Virus record (IMG/VR): IMGVR_UViG_3300032285_001218
Span: 1 to 55,024 of that record
From: a virus
Reading direction: 5' to 3' (one strand)
DNA length: 55,024 nucleotides
This document shows positions 35,301-43,800 of the stretch, piece by piece (position 1 is the stretch's first letter; each line of letters opens with the position of its first letter). A program made the translations under genes and the position numbers. The notes under the pieces are model-generated. The model saw nothing but the letters and a program-made list of their open reading frames with translations. It did not search any database and was not told the DNA's origin.

Positions 35301-38300
35301 CTTGTCCTTCTGCGCTTAATACATCAAACAATTTATTAAGACTGTTTTGCGTGCCTTTTTCAATTATCATTCCTTGGTAAAATTTAAATTCACTGACATC
35401 GTTTTGAATAATATTTTCAAGGTACTGTCGTTTTTGATAACCAATTAAATGTTGCGCCATTTTTTGCTGACCGGCATCAAAATTATCACTGTCAAGGCTG
35501 TAAAAATCTTCAAATTGTGCCGCTTTGTAAGACCAATTAGGCAGAAGTTGTGTAGACGGCTTTTTATCAAGTTTAATCCAATCTTTATCTACAAATGTTT
35601 GCGAGCCCACTAAAAATTTACTTGCGGTATAGAAGAATTGCTTATACTTAACAATATCTCCTAAATCGTAATCTTGCCAAGGTATCCAGTTCTGAATATT
35701 TGCAACGTCAAGAATAAATCCTGGTATGTCAAGACCTCCGTACCATTCGTTACTAACGTATCCAGAAACTTTAATTCTATCTTGTTTATAACCAGTTGAT
35801 GGACTGTAGATAGTATCATTAAACATTGTTGAATTATCTAACAACACAACATGCTCATGTTGTATTAGATAAAAACTTGCACCGTATATACCGTCACTAG
35901 TACGAGAACTATAACTTACTGCATTATCTTCTCTATAAGAATTAATAAGAATTGCTTCTAACGGAGTCCCATCAGCTTTAAAAATTTCATAGCCATTAAA
36001 TGGATTTCTAATGTCATCAATAACACATAAGTTTGCATTAAATATTATCTTGTCTGCTGCTGGACTGAGACTAATTACTGGGCTGCCTACGCTACTTAAT
36101 CCGTCAAGTTTAACAAACGATTCTTCATTAAATATTGGATTGGCTTCTACTTTTTTAAGGGCTTGGTAATAATCGCCATTATACTTAACAACATTGCCGT
36201 ACTCAATTGCATCCATTGGATTCCATTCCGTCCAGTGCTCTTGGCCAGTAGCCCAATTTTGTGTAGTCCAGAATAAAAATTCTTTAGCTGATGTTTCCCA
36301 GTTAGTAACTGCATTTAAAGTTGTATTAAAATCATCAAATATAAATCCTTGATCTTTTAACCATTCTCCGTACCCTGTTAGAAAATCAACAACTTCTTGA
36401 GTAGATCTGAATCTAGTTCCATATGGGATAGTAATTGCAAATTCCTTGTCCCATGTTTTTCGCAATGTAGCGTCACGTCCTCCAATAATAGGCAACGATG
36501 GTAGTAATTTAAAATTATTAGCATTAAAACTACCAGCTGATAGATGAGATATAGTTGTTCTATAAAATTTATTTGCAAATTTAACTACTTTTCCTGCAAC
36601 ATAATTTTGATTAGAATCCCAATTAGTAAAACTTTCTGATATGCCGCCTACATTTATTGTTATTCCAGATTGTAAAAAATTATATGTTTTAAAATATGGT
36701 TGTGTTTTGCTGTAACCTTTTACTTCATATTCAGTGTTAGATATTTTAGTTATAATAACTCCGCTATAAGTAATTTTACGAACAGGGCTAGAAATATTTA
36801 AAATAGTAGTATAATTTTCTGGAGGGACAAATACATTACCTGCCGATAACGGAGTTTTTGAATCTAATAATAAATTAAATTTTTCTTTACTTGTAAATGC
36901 ACCGACACGATAACTTAATTGTGTTTTGATATTCAATAAATCATATTGGTAATCGGCGTAAGATTTTAAATTATCACTTAAAATATAATTTGCAATATAA
37001 TTTATAATACCTGAAGTTTGTGTTCGTGTTGTACTTGAATAGATACTAGGAAATGTAATATCAGCTGGTGTAACACGAAGTCCAGTATCTTTATAAACCA
37101 TCTGTCCAGTAAGATTTCTTACAATCCTAGATCTATCAAGTAGTATGCCAAATGTCTTTGATGGAGTTAATAGCATTGAAGTTAATATGACACTAAATGC
37201 ATAATGGCTACTACGTCTCCATGTAGATTCAACAGGGCTTATATCTCCAAATATAAAACCGTCAGTAGGTCTAGAAGTTAACGGACTACTAGATAATCCT
37301 GAAGCAAGCGGGCTAATAAGGTTTCCAAATTCGTCAACCGGAATGTGCTTCATCAAGAAAGGTTTTGCATACTTTTTTATATAAGTTGCAGGCAGACCGG
37401 GCCGGCGAACTGCGCCATCTGCAATATCTTGCCACATTACACGGTTGTCGCTAGTGTATGGCGCTGGGCCGTATACTTCTTGCCACCATAATGGTTCAAT
37501 AGTAAAACCAAGCATCTCCCACGGACACAACTGCGGGCGTTCTGTATCTAAAATCCAATAGTATATGCCTCTCCAATATCCTGGAAGATTGCGGGCGTCG
37601 GGGGCAGTGTGCCCTGTATAGTTAAATGTAAAAGAATCGTCTTTATTGTAACCAATAGGTTTTGTAAAATCTTTGTCAATTAAACTTGACCATTTATAAA
37701 AATTTGGGCCAAGGACTTCGTTAAATTCAGTTAAACTATAGTCTGTTGTCCTGTTATAGCTAGGAATAACATCTGCAATATCAAATATAGTAGTGTCGTA
37801 AGAAATTTTTATATTATTAAAAATACGTTTTTCTAACTCTAATATTATATCATCTCTGTAATCATTATAAGCTAGTATCTGACTACCGTCATGTCCTTGT
37901 ATCATCATACGAGGTGTTCGGAGACTAGTATCAAGATATAGTTTAGGTTCGTATTTTGGCCACATGCCTAATTTAGTAGGAGTTTCAGGGATAAAACTAC
38001 CATCAGTGCTATCATATTCGTAAATTGAAACAATATCATTTTCTGATAAGTTAGCAGAAATATTTACAAACCCTTGACTATCAAATGTATAATCTTTTGC
38101 ATATATTAGTTGTACACCGTTTAAATATACGCCAACTGCTTTATTAGATAATTCATCTAAATTAAATGAATTAGTAAGAGGGTAATATTTTACTCTGCTA
38201 TCTATTACAGTAATATTATTTTTAATACTTGCACGATAGGGAACCATATCACTAAAATAATATGGAATATTATTAGGTTTATCTTTATTAATTTCGGCTA

Positions 38301-40893
38301 AAATTAAATTTACTTGCTCAATTGGAGTTACGTTGGCACCAAGAGAGGTGGCAGTCAAAATAAAATTACGTTTAAATTGATTATAGTTATCTCGTGCTTG
38401 TTCTATAGCACGAACAATATTGTTTGTACTTGATGTAATATGGTATAGGCTTAAACTTGCCGGGCCGCTATGTTGTACAAATTTAGTCCCGTATTGTGTA
38501 ACATTACCGAGATCTCTTAAATTACTAGCGCCTGGAAACACTCCAGTAAATGTCGAATTATCAAAGTTATCAATGATACTATCAACGTGATCAATAACTT
38601 CCCCCAATGTAAAATCTGCAATGTCACTATTAAGAGGATTATTTTTCAAATTTACTGGAATTTCATAAAACCCGTTGGAATTGATTGGCTGTGTAGCAAA
38701 CGCTCGAATAGTTAATACATCGGTGAGTAAGATATCTGTATTAAGAATAATATTTTTATAGTCTGATTTAGTAATTAGACTCCAATGATCACTAGTTAGT
38801 CGTTTGCCGTTGATGTACACTCGAACAATTAAATCTTCAAGGTTTGATACATTATCAAATATATCAATATCAAAATTATTTGTTTTATTAGAATTTTTAT
38901 AAATCCTTATTGCAGCTTGTGTAGTTGGCGTTGTTGCAATTTGCCACCCATTAACAAAATTCTTATTTCCATTATTATCAGTTTTAACAAGATACCCTGT
39001 TTTAACAGATTTATTAATGATAGTAATAATATCTTTATATTGGAATGAGTCGGCCGCAAGATTGAAATTAAAAACAATATCTCCAATGTTTGCAATATTT
39101 TTATAAGATAAGGCAAATCCTAAATTTGTATCTGGTGTTCCGCTTCCAATTTTATAAGAAAATAATTTTGTACCTAAAAAAGTAGTTCCGTCGTATATAG
39201 TTTTGTCGCCAAAACTTTGATTTAAATCATCAACAATATCAAATAATGGTGATTGATTAACAGTAGTTTTTTGTTGAGTGGGCAACCAAGTTGTACCGTT
39301 ATACCAATACATTAATCCTTTATTTGCAGTTCCTTGTTTGACTAGCACAACATCATTAAGTACAGGTTCAGCGACTTTAACTAATCGAATTTGTCTACTA
39401 CCTGCATTTAAATGTAATACATCAATAAATTCTACTCTATACAAATTATTTTTTACTAAACGATCAGTGTCGGCCAGGAATAAAATTAACTGACCTTCAG
39501 CAAGGTTAACATTGTCAACATTATATCCAAGTTTGCCTTCGATAATAGAAAATGCATCAGTTGTAAACGAATCAATTAAATCAATGTCTGGAATTGCAGT
39601 AGTACCAAAGTTAAACAGTTTTAAGTTAGCTTCAAATTCAATAACAGGTCTTACAGCACGAAGTGTTTGATCCAAACCAACTGTTGAATTATTATATTTT
39701 GCACTAGTTTCTATAACATCTTTATGAAACCATCGATTGTATCTTGACCAAGGATTATGATCCAGGCTTGCACGATTAATAACAATGTAATCAAGCGTTT
39801 TGGCAAAACCAGTTGAGTCGCCAAAACCGTCACTATCAAATGGTGTGGTGTCAAATTTTAATACTGTAGACTGAGAATATACACTAGAAACTTCTAATAT
39901 AGATTTATTAATTAATTGTATAGAATTACCTACACCTTCAACATAATACTCGCCTATTGCGTAAGTAGCAGGGCTTACGTTGCCGCCGAATGATACTTTC
40001 ATCCCGTTGCTTAATTTTGTCCCGTTGCTTAAAGTATAAAATTTCTTTCCAATAATATCGGCTTCAACATCTATAAATGAATTTTCATCAACGTCGTATA
40101 TTTGAAATACACCTCCTAGATTTAAATCTGTTTCACTTTGGTAATATAATACATTAGGAGAGTTTACAGGAATTTTAAAAGTCAAAACTCCTGTTTCAAT
40201 TGAGTTATTTGTAACTCCGTTTGTATAGATATCAGCCGCATTAGTAGTCCTTGCGGTTTTAATACTAAATGGATTGCCAGTGCTATTGATTTCAAATTTG
40301 TAAGTCTGGCCTCGGTATAACTTAATAACTGGATTAGCTGTTAACCCGTCAGGAGTAAACACATACTGATTATTAGCACCTTCAGTTTGAAATGTTATAG
40401 AGTAAGAACTAATAGAATTACTTTGTTGTCCGTATATTTTAATAGTTTCAGGTCCGTAAGGTAACCAATAATAGTTTTGAAAGTTAACAAACTTATCCCA
40501 ATCAATGTGCGGATCCCAACTATAAAATTCTTGTTTATTTAAACGTGCATGATTAGTAGTGTTGGCTCCAAATACACCCAACTGATTAATATAATCTATA
40601 TAATCTTTAAAAAATATATTATTTCCTAAAGAGTCGTTTACTGTAAAACTAGGTTCTAATTGATAATTTTGTCTATTTGCATCTGCTGCCTCTACAAAAA
40701 TATCAGTTCCAGTCGTAGCTTTTGCATATTGACGACCAATATATCCGTTAACTTTTTTAACAGTACCTGGTTGTACTAACTGATCAATAGTAGCTTGAAG
40801 GAATCTCTTATTAGCATCAGTTTTATAGAAATTTGGGAGAAAATTTACTCCGATACCTTTTTTAGATCCTGCAGGGTTAATACTATCAGCCAT
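26335..40893 (-). CDS. Giant virion structural protein (baseplate/tail, 4852 aa)
   Basis: One uninterrupted frame of 14.6 kb. The ATG at 40893 has CGGAG seven bases upstream and overlaps the gp6 stop by eight bases. The N-terminus (GIGVNFLPNFYKT, DANKRFLQATIDQL) matches a start known from large structural proteins of aquatic T4-like phages. Features along it: at least six carbohydrate-binding-like segments with Trp/Tyr and GxxVxY patterns (around residues 1430, 1560, 1730, 2240, 4640, 4710); a region of propeller-like repeats with phrases such as SPDGKWLATGS, LSTDASYLAVGDS and VVVGAPYAL (about 2200-2700); and GSGYxxxP/GAxA repeats near 3100 and 3470-3520. Position after gp6 is that of T4 gp7, so it may be a baseplate or fibre-connecting protein. 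No enzymatic motif was seen. Confidence 0.8.
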   Translation of the reverse strand: MADSINPAGSKKGIGVNFLPNFYKTDANKRFLQATIDQLVQPGTVKKVNGYIGRQYAKATTGTDIFVEAADANRQNYQLEPSFTVNDSLGNNIFFKDYIDYINQLGVFGANTTNHARLNKQEFYSWDPHIDWDKFVNFQNYYWLPYGPETIKIYGQQSNSISSYSITFQTEGANNQYVFTPDGLTANPVIKLYRGQTYKFEINSTGNPFSIKTARTTNAADIYTNGVTNNSIETGVLTFKIPVNSPNVLYYQSETDLNLGGVFQIYDVDENSFIDVEADIIGKKFYTLSNGTKLSNGMKVSFGGNVSPATYAIGEYYVEGVGNSIQLINKSILEVSSVYSQSTVLKFDTTPFDSDGFGDSTGFAKTLDYIVINRASLDHNPWSRYNRWFHKDVIETSAKYNNSTVGLDQTLRAVRPVIEFEANLKLFNFGTTAIPDIDLIDSFTTDAFSIIEGKLGYNVDNVNLAEGQLILFLADTDRLVKNNLYRVEFIDVLHLNAGSRQIRLVKVAEPVLNDVVLVKQGTANKGLMYWYNGTTWLPTQQKTTVNQSPLFDIVDDLNQSFGDKTIYDGTTFLGTKLFSYKIGSGTPDTNLGFALSYKNIANIGDIVFNFNLAADSFQYKDIITIINKSVKTGYLVKTDNNGNKNFVNGWQIATTPTTQAAIRIYKNSNKTNNFDIDIFDNVSNLEDLIVRVYINGKRLTSDHWSLITKSDYKNIILNTDILLTDVLTIRAFATQPINSNGFYEIPVNLKNNPLNSDIADFTLGEVIDHVDSIIDNFDNSTFTGVFPGASNLRDLGNVTQYGTKFVQHSGPASLSLYHITSSTNNIVRAIEQARDNYNQFKRNFILTATSLGANVTPIEQVNLILAEINKDKPNNIPYYFSDMVPYRASIKNNITVIDSRVKYYPLTNSFNLDELSNKAVGVYLNGVQLIYAKDYTFDSQGFVNISANLSENDIVSIYEYDSTDGSFIPETPTKLGMWPKYEPKLYLDTSLRTPRMMIQGHDGSQILAYNDYRDDIILELEKRIFNNIKISYDTTIFDIADVIPSYNRTTDYSLTEFNEVLGPNFYKWSSLIDKDFTKPIGYNKDDSFTFNYTGHTAPDARNLPGYWRGIYYWILDTERPQLCPWEMLGFTIEPLWWQEVYGPAPYTSDNRVMWQDIADGAVRRPGLPATYIKKYAKPFLMKHIPVDEFGNLISPLASGLSSSPLTSRPTDGFIFGDISPVESTWRRSSHYAFSVILTSMLLTPSKTFGILLDRSRIVRNLTGQMVYKDTGLRVTPADITFPSIYSSTTRTQTSGIINYIANYILSDNLKSYADYQYDLLNIKTQLSYRVGAFTSKEKFNLLLDSKTPLSAGNVFVPPENYTTILNISSPVRKITYSGVIITKISNTEYEVKGYSKTQPYFKTYNFLQSGITINVGGISESFTNWDSNQNYVAGKVVKFANKFYRTTISHLSAGSFNANNFKLLPSLPIIGGRDATLRKTWDKEFAITIPYGTRFRSTQEVVDFLTGYGEWLKDQGFIFDDFNTTLNAVTNWETSAKEFLFWTTQNWATGQEHWTEWNPMDAIEYGNVVKYNGDYYQALKKVEANPIFNEESFVKLDGLSSVGSPVISLSPAADKIIFNANLCVIDDIRNPFNGYEIFKADGTPLEAILINSYREDNAVSYSSRTSDGIYGASFYLIQHEHVVLLDNSTMFNDTIYSPSTGYKQDRIKVSGYVSNEWYGGLDIPGFILDVANIQNWIPWQDYDLGDIVKYKQFFYTASKFLVGSQTFVDKDWIKLDKKPSTQLLPNWSYKAAQFEDFYSLDSDNFDAGQQKMAQHLIGYQKRQYLENIIQNDVSEFKFYQGMIIEKGTQNSLNKLFDVLSAEGQDSLTFYEEWALRAGQYGASSAFDNVEFILDESLVKNNPQGYELSDTTNNFTDFIIRQNTNQVYLKPMGYNNNPWPVISNYRPFLRSSGYVRSAEVFLILKNINDITSYDITTFTNKCYIWVTFEKNDWNVYQFTNSNISVNDLQYDSASTTLTITTTELLTLKVGEYIGLSQVTLLNGFYKITSVSQNKFTISTTIKGWSQQVVPSLVLKINVNVLISRRLSSIDDIDQSITSNLELGEQIWTDNTGTGKWASWEYTPIYETTELTNSSPANLLNYGRYIASNQQGTLVAISTNLGELQTWDKAGYKSPWLQRQNIQRPYISSAPNTGTIDGPAGNLPKNIATVTAISPDGKWLATGSKLASNVYTRITSTSPYVLGDIVYNSEDTYYYQALTSTPSTTFSDGSIWKKLLYVPVTLIPGQDSGLVEQGVISLYKKDSNNIFTIVHSIVSPSPANYEHFGSNLVFGDNVLYVTASGYNNNAGKVYKLKYTTTVYKTAYYNPVGSSSTTLALSKDIPTLAVPSPFNPTVGILPGMTISGEGFTSGQTVLEVLNGTTLTISAPADSTPSGKISFSFTGWGYDKEETYEGPAAGANLGSPLAISSDNNTLVIVSNNGVTNGKIIIITNPGTIPTQQTLQGTTTSFGKTIALSTDASYLAVGDSLASGNKQFQGNVTVYKKTTSGYVSYQELVNHKAEESGYFGSRVAFMNGSNTLVVYSSYEDTVIKTSLDQYATTLPTFSYLDENNNILTSSYVKDPISGRNEYATTFDKDSTRFVSTNVDSGRIDIYDRYSSKWVYSETLNNTLTARDGYGIGFAVGNDRVVVGAPYALDRNLVSGKVLDYLKPPSTSSWSIKYQEVAKPDVNKIRKAFLYNRVSGKLITYLDIIDVAQGRPAGPAAEEIKYQSFYDPAIYSVGTENVNVDADSPWNKSQVGRLWWDLRTAKFINSYDSDVMYRTNTWNTLATGASVDIYEWVETTLLPDAWNKIADTEAGIAAGISGTSLYGNGVYALRQRYDSISQSFKNTYYYWVKNKKTIPNVSGRYLSAQAVASLIENPRGQGYAYLALTGTNSFSLVNAKQYLKDTEVVLSVEYWTIDKNDINVHSQWKIINNDANTVLPGSVELKWFDSLCGKDLAGREVPDISLPPKLRYGIENRPRQSMFVNRFEALKQFIEQVNLTLKQEQIVTTRDISKLKLYDTPPSLITGLYDSIENTDAELRFVNAGGYKRPVFGNLIIVDGKITGLDIQFAGRGYLQAPYINIIGSGIGAKVRAIINSVGQITGVTVLSAGEGYDNNTIATVRDYSVLVYSDSQAQGTWALYSYEPTEKVWSRLQSQTYNTQKYWSYVDWFATGYNQFTAVDHAVDTLAELSSITVEIGQLVKVRNPSSGNWLVIEKYANNDLFDYTRSYNIVGIGNGTIQFNSSIYESVSTDEGYDGSTYDGAVFDNAPTTELRIILNALKDNILIDELKATYLNLFFTTVRYALSEQIYLDWIFKSSFIKARHNVGLLNQPVTYKNDNLSDYQEYIAEVKPYKTKIREYVSSYQNTDLSSTLISDFDLPPRYRDNKIVTMDAYVNHGSLVTLDSAFNSYPWKNWVDNLGFVITQLKIINGGSGYITEPVVRIVSDSGSGATARAFFSNGIINRIVLLNPGSGYLSAPTIVIDGGILATGTPAQVIAVIGKGLPRSNLIQIKFDRITHSYYVTHLEETESFSPNGSRLQFPLTWAPDNTIGSSTVTVSGVAALRDSYKLSVVSTKTGNSTKYSGLITFDSAPTGNISVTYKKNTSLLNAADRINYFYNPQEGNIGNDLSQLMTGIDYGGVVVTGLGFEISTGWGVLPYFTDKWDSVDAEFDDYIITVSAGTHTFPSNAADSLPTTWPIGSEINIYHIIHNIETHEAVLDQLSYSFSIYKNNPEVSVVYPTTSGGVDSNYDASTNYSTTTLKVADTTSIEAGMIIVGTGFTSGQTVVRNVNGTTLTISAPADSEPNGTLHFTHSIRGGNIVQLLSTVGIFVGDTIRTSSVAAFGYGTVVKEITNIGVVLDQIIYETLLPGTVLEFSRNLVIPTTANIYTAGIITLKEPAVVGSIIKITGNFDPIRIDDPHYGTPQQINSTAVVTTPVYTGDITQTVSIPVDYVVNDNDIIILRKSTSDGSIKSQDTDYDTALSGGEFLGNYSTGIFTSATGILPDDIILDGDDLISPTTSPAPEEVVPGQVVDAVAIKVYDQPPAGAANIQVDNFIADGITTSFKLSLQPNTAEAVIVRAGLDLQTSGTDYTVDYRNKQIIFNVAPTAETIITVYIIGFNGSNILDIDYFVGDGVTQEFITRAPWVTSINALIYIDGIPVTPDVFKTDSSYNSINRVAMRFGVAPEAGALLSFIIVAGTQQSFAVTKTEKIVTNGSYTYSLAYNIGNALPNESNMLVRVNNTIIPGPINSYFTISNNRLNYTVDPTKVIPYSTAISNIFVYVGDTKLNLGSDYTIDLGGITVKINKLIYSQYAKQTLVVSVTTDQSYSYDPITNKITFAESYSNLDVIEVISSYKHDILDIERTMLTVSSNLALTPDSIEYYSYKGITNGTLALDRSVINDSYIWVIQNETILVPSVDYKLNEGRTSIQLTVNPPIDDKITLITFGSNILTTGISYMQFKDMLNRVHYKRLSLNKQTVLTTDLKFDDKFIEVENAENFDKPNFIKNKPGIIEIRGERIEFYEINGNVLSKIRRGTLGTGVPLVHKAGTYVQEIGTTESIPYVDSSIVEQVISDGESIIIPLNFIPATAGVEQWFTDFGFTLTGNYSISLSYNTNDVVIYNNLYYVNIKSYVFDTTITILPTNTTYWKLYDTTIPVGYGQCDEIEVFVGGYDTSVDWLPNVTYLPGIIVTLGSYTYRCITEHTSTSNFKNDITNWTFFIGNIRLKKAPYSMHNENQAPNSPLGDIKLDADFSVDGVSSAIRLTHKLLFGTRITVIKRNGTDWDSITNIQYDNSKIAEFLKATPGIWYAENTISTVQ
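29374..29409 (-). repeat. Copy 1 of long-distance coding repeat in giant gene
   Basis: 36 bases matching 33613-33648 at 34 of 36 positions. They encode the core of a GTTLTISAPADS segment that also occurs in the second copy, within a longer protein repeat beginning GFTSGQTV. Confidence 0.75.
33613..33648 (-). repeat. Copy 2 of long-distance coding repeat in giant gene
   Basis: Partner of 29374-29409, 4.2 kb away in the same gene and same reading frame. Nucleotide identity is higher than expected for old diverged domains, pointing to internal duplication or gene conversion. Confidence 0.75.
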
Positions 40894-43800
40894 TCGATGC
40901 TCCGTAGTTTGAACTGGTTATGTTTTGTGTATAAATTGAGTCTAATGCTGCTCCGGTAACCGATTTGATATTCCCTGACGTTATTCCTGAAATGATTTCA
41001 ATATCAGCTACAGTTGCACCATTAATAAAAATTTGATCGCTTGGACATTTTATTTCAAATAAACTTCCAAAATATGATCCGGCTTGACGGGGAACAATAA
41101 TGAAATTTGTAATATCGGGAGCAAGTTGATTCATCACATAAGTGGATAATTCTGTAAAATAAAATATATCTCCAAAATTCCAATTGTCTAAAGTGAAAAA
41201 TTGATTTATTGCAGTAATTGCCCTAGACTTAATATCATTATCAGATACAACTGAATTTGTATTTTTAGTTATTTTAAAACTAGCTTGCACATCTGACGTT
41301 GCTGTACTGCCAAATAAAATTTTATAATTTACAGGATGATATACAATTTCATCACTAATGGATTTAATTAATCCTAGCGTTGGGCCTATTGTATTATACA
41401 ATTCAGAAGAACTTGGTGGCAACGGTTGTGTTGTGGCGGCGCCATCGATCCATTGTCTAAATTGTGTATCATATGCTTTAGTTAATACATAAATGTCAAT
41501 AATATTACTTGCTCCAGGATCAATCCTTGATTCGTAATCGGCACTATGTGTGTATTGAAATTTTAATTTGTCTCTACCTGGATAAACTTTATAATCAAGA
41601 GTTGGTTGAGCAATACCAAGTTTAGCATTGTAAACTTTTACAACTCCGGTATCCGCAAAATAAAAATATTGACCGTCTGAATATCCGGCAAATGATCTAG
41701 GTTGTGAACTTAAAATCATTACTTTGTCATCGTCATTATTAACATATCGATAATCTTCTTGGCCAGATGATATTTCATATTTTTCTTGCACAATGTAAAA
41801 AGTAAAGTCTACACCGTTTGCAGAAACAATATCTAAAAACATTTGCGGATTATCAACTACTCCGTTATTGTCGCTATCTTGGAAAGATACTACTAATTTT
41901 TTGTTATCAATATATCCGTCCATTCCGCTATATGACGCAATAACATCCCAAGACAAATCTGCTGTGAACGGTACTATACTTGAAGGTTTAGTATTAATAC
42001 TTAAAATATTAATTTTATCACCAACTATAGAATTAGAAGTATTGTCGTAAATTCGAATATTATCATCAAAATAAAATCTAGTTTCTTTATCGCTTTCAAA
42101 TACGTATCTTAACAATCGAGTAGTTATAGTATAAAACTCATTGTCAGTAGTAAACATCAATATCCAACTTGAATCTTGATTTGTATTGGAATTATTACCC
42201 TGTTTGCTTAAACTAAATGCACTAGTCTGATTTAAATTACTTTCAAACACCAATTGCCAAGATTGTACAACAGTATTATATCTCAAACCAAACGGTCTGT
42301 TAGAATAAATTAAATCAATCATTGTTGCAATTACTGATGTACTTAATGATGTAGATAATTTAGGAATAATCTGTATAATTTTTGCATTGGATGGAATAAT
42401 CTGATTTAAAGTTATCGGGCCGTCGGTTTGAGACAAATCAGTTCCGGCGCTGTTTACTGATATAACTTCAGCCCAAATATATGATAATGCACCAGGTTTG
42501 TCTGAGGTAGTGTAACCTGTAGGAATCGATACTAATGTATTTCCATTAGTTGAATCAAAATATTTTCCAGTTGGTGGTGCAAATTTAATTAATGCGCCAG
42601 GTGTTAAATATTTTAAATCGGTAGAAGTATACGACCCTACAGCATAAGAAACATTATTGTCAGTGAGATCACCAATATAACCTGTAGAAGAATTGCTGTC
42701 TACTGTTTGTCTATACCATGCAATTGGAAGGCTTGCAGATAAAAAAGTAACATTATTAGAGTAATAAAAATTTCTTAAATCTGATTTTTTAATAATATCA
42801 TATACTGTATTTCTTATAACTCCTTCAATATCAGTTTTAGTTGCGTAATTAAATTTTGTATATTGTACATAAGAATCTTGATATATTACCCCATCGTTAG
42901 CATATAAATTAGTTGAACTATATTTTCCTGTTGGATCTTTAAGATCAAAATAACGACTGATTCCACTAGCGGTCCTATTAACTGCTTTAATTTTTGCGGC
43001 CTGTTGCGTAACTGACAACGGACTAATATTATAATCTTCAGCAGTAATCATTCTATTTTGTGTATAGTATGTTGCTGGTGCATTTGCTTTAATAGACGCA
43101 TTAGTTTCAGAAATATCTGAATTAGAAATAGAAGTAGGAAGGTTTAATGAAATTAATAATGTTTCAGTTCGTCCTTTTTTTGATGTGTAAGGGATTGAAA
43201 TAGAAATATTTCTAATATCAGCAGGATTAATAACATAGCTAATCCCATTACTAGTTCTATAGTAAGTTCTAAAAGTTCCAAGAGGTAAATTGCCAAAAGT
43301 GCCATCACTGAATGCCAAACTAACAGAATCATTTGCTCGTGTAATCACAGCATATATATTTCTAATACTTTTATTAAGGCTATTATAAATTACATTGTTG
43401 CCTTCAAGGCTTGGAATTTTTGTCCATAGTTCAGATTCAGATCCAGATTCGTTTAATCGATATAGCCAAACATCGTTATTATTAATATTAGTAGTTGCTA
43501 GATCAACAGACTCTGTTGAACTTGGTTGAGTAATTGTAAAAGAACCTGCATTTAATGTTCCTTGTGTGAAGTTAAAAAAGAATCCAGTACCTGGGCTACT
43601 TGCACCGTGTCCGTCTTCCTTGTAGATGAAGGCCGGGTGATTTCCAATTTTTGGGGCTTCTTCGTAGATATAATCTTCGCCACTAAAAGTAGTACTAGTA
43701 ATTTCAAAATTCATGTTGCGGCCAGCAACAGATTTAGAAAAACTATAAATTGGAATATCTGTGTTAGCACCTTGAAAACGGTATTGGCTAGTTGGTATTC

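Noticed and set aside
40886-40893. Frameshift or fusion between gp6 and the giant gene
   Set aside because: The two genes overlap by eight bases, but each has its own start, ribosome site and recognisable N-terminus, so they are separate genes.
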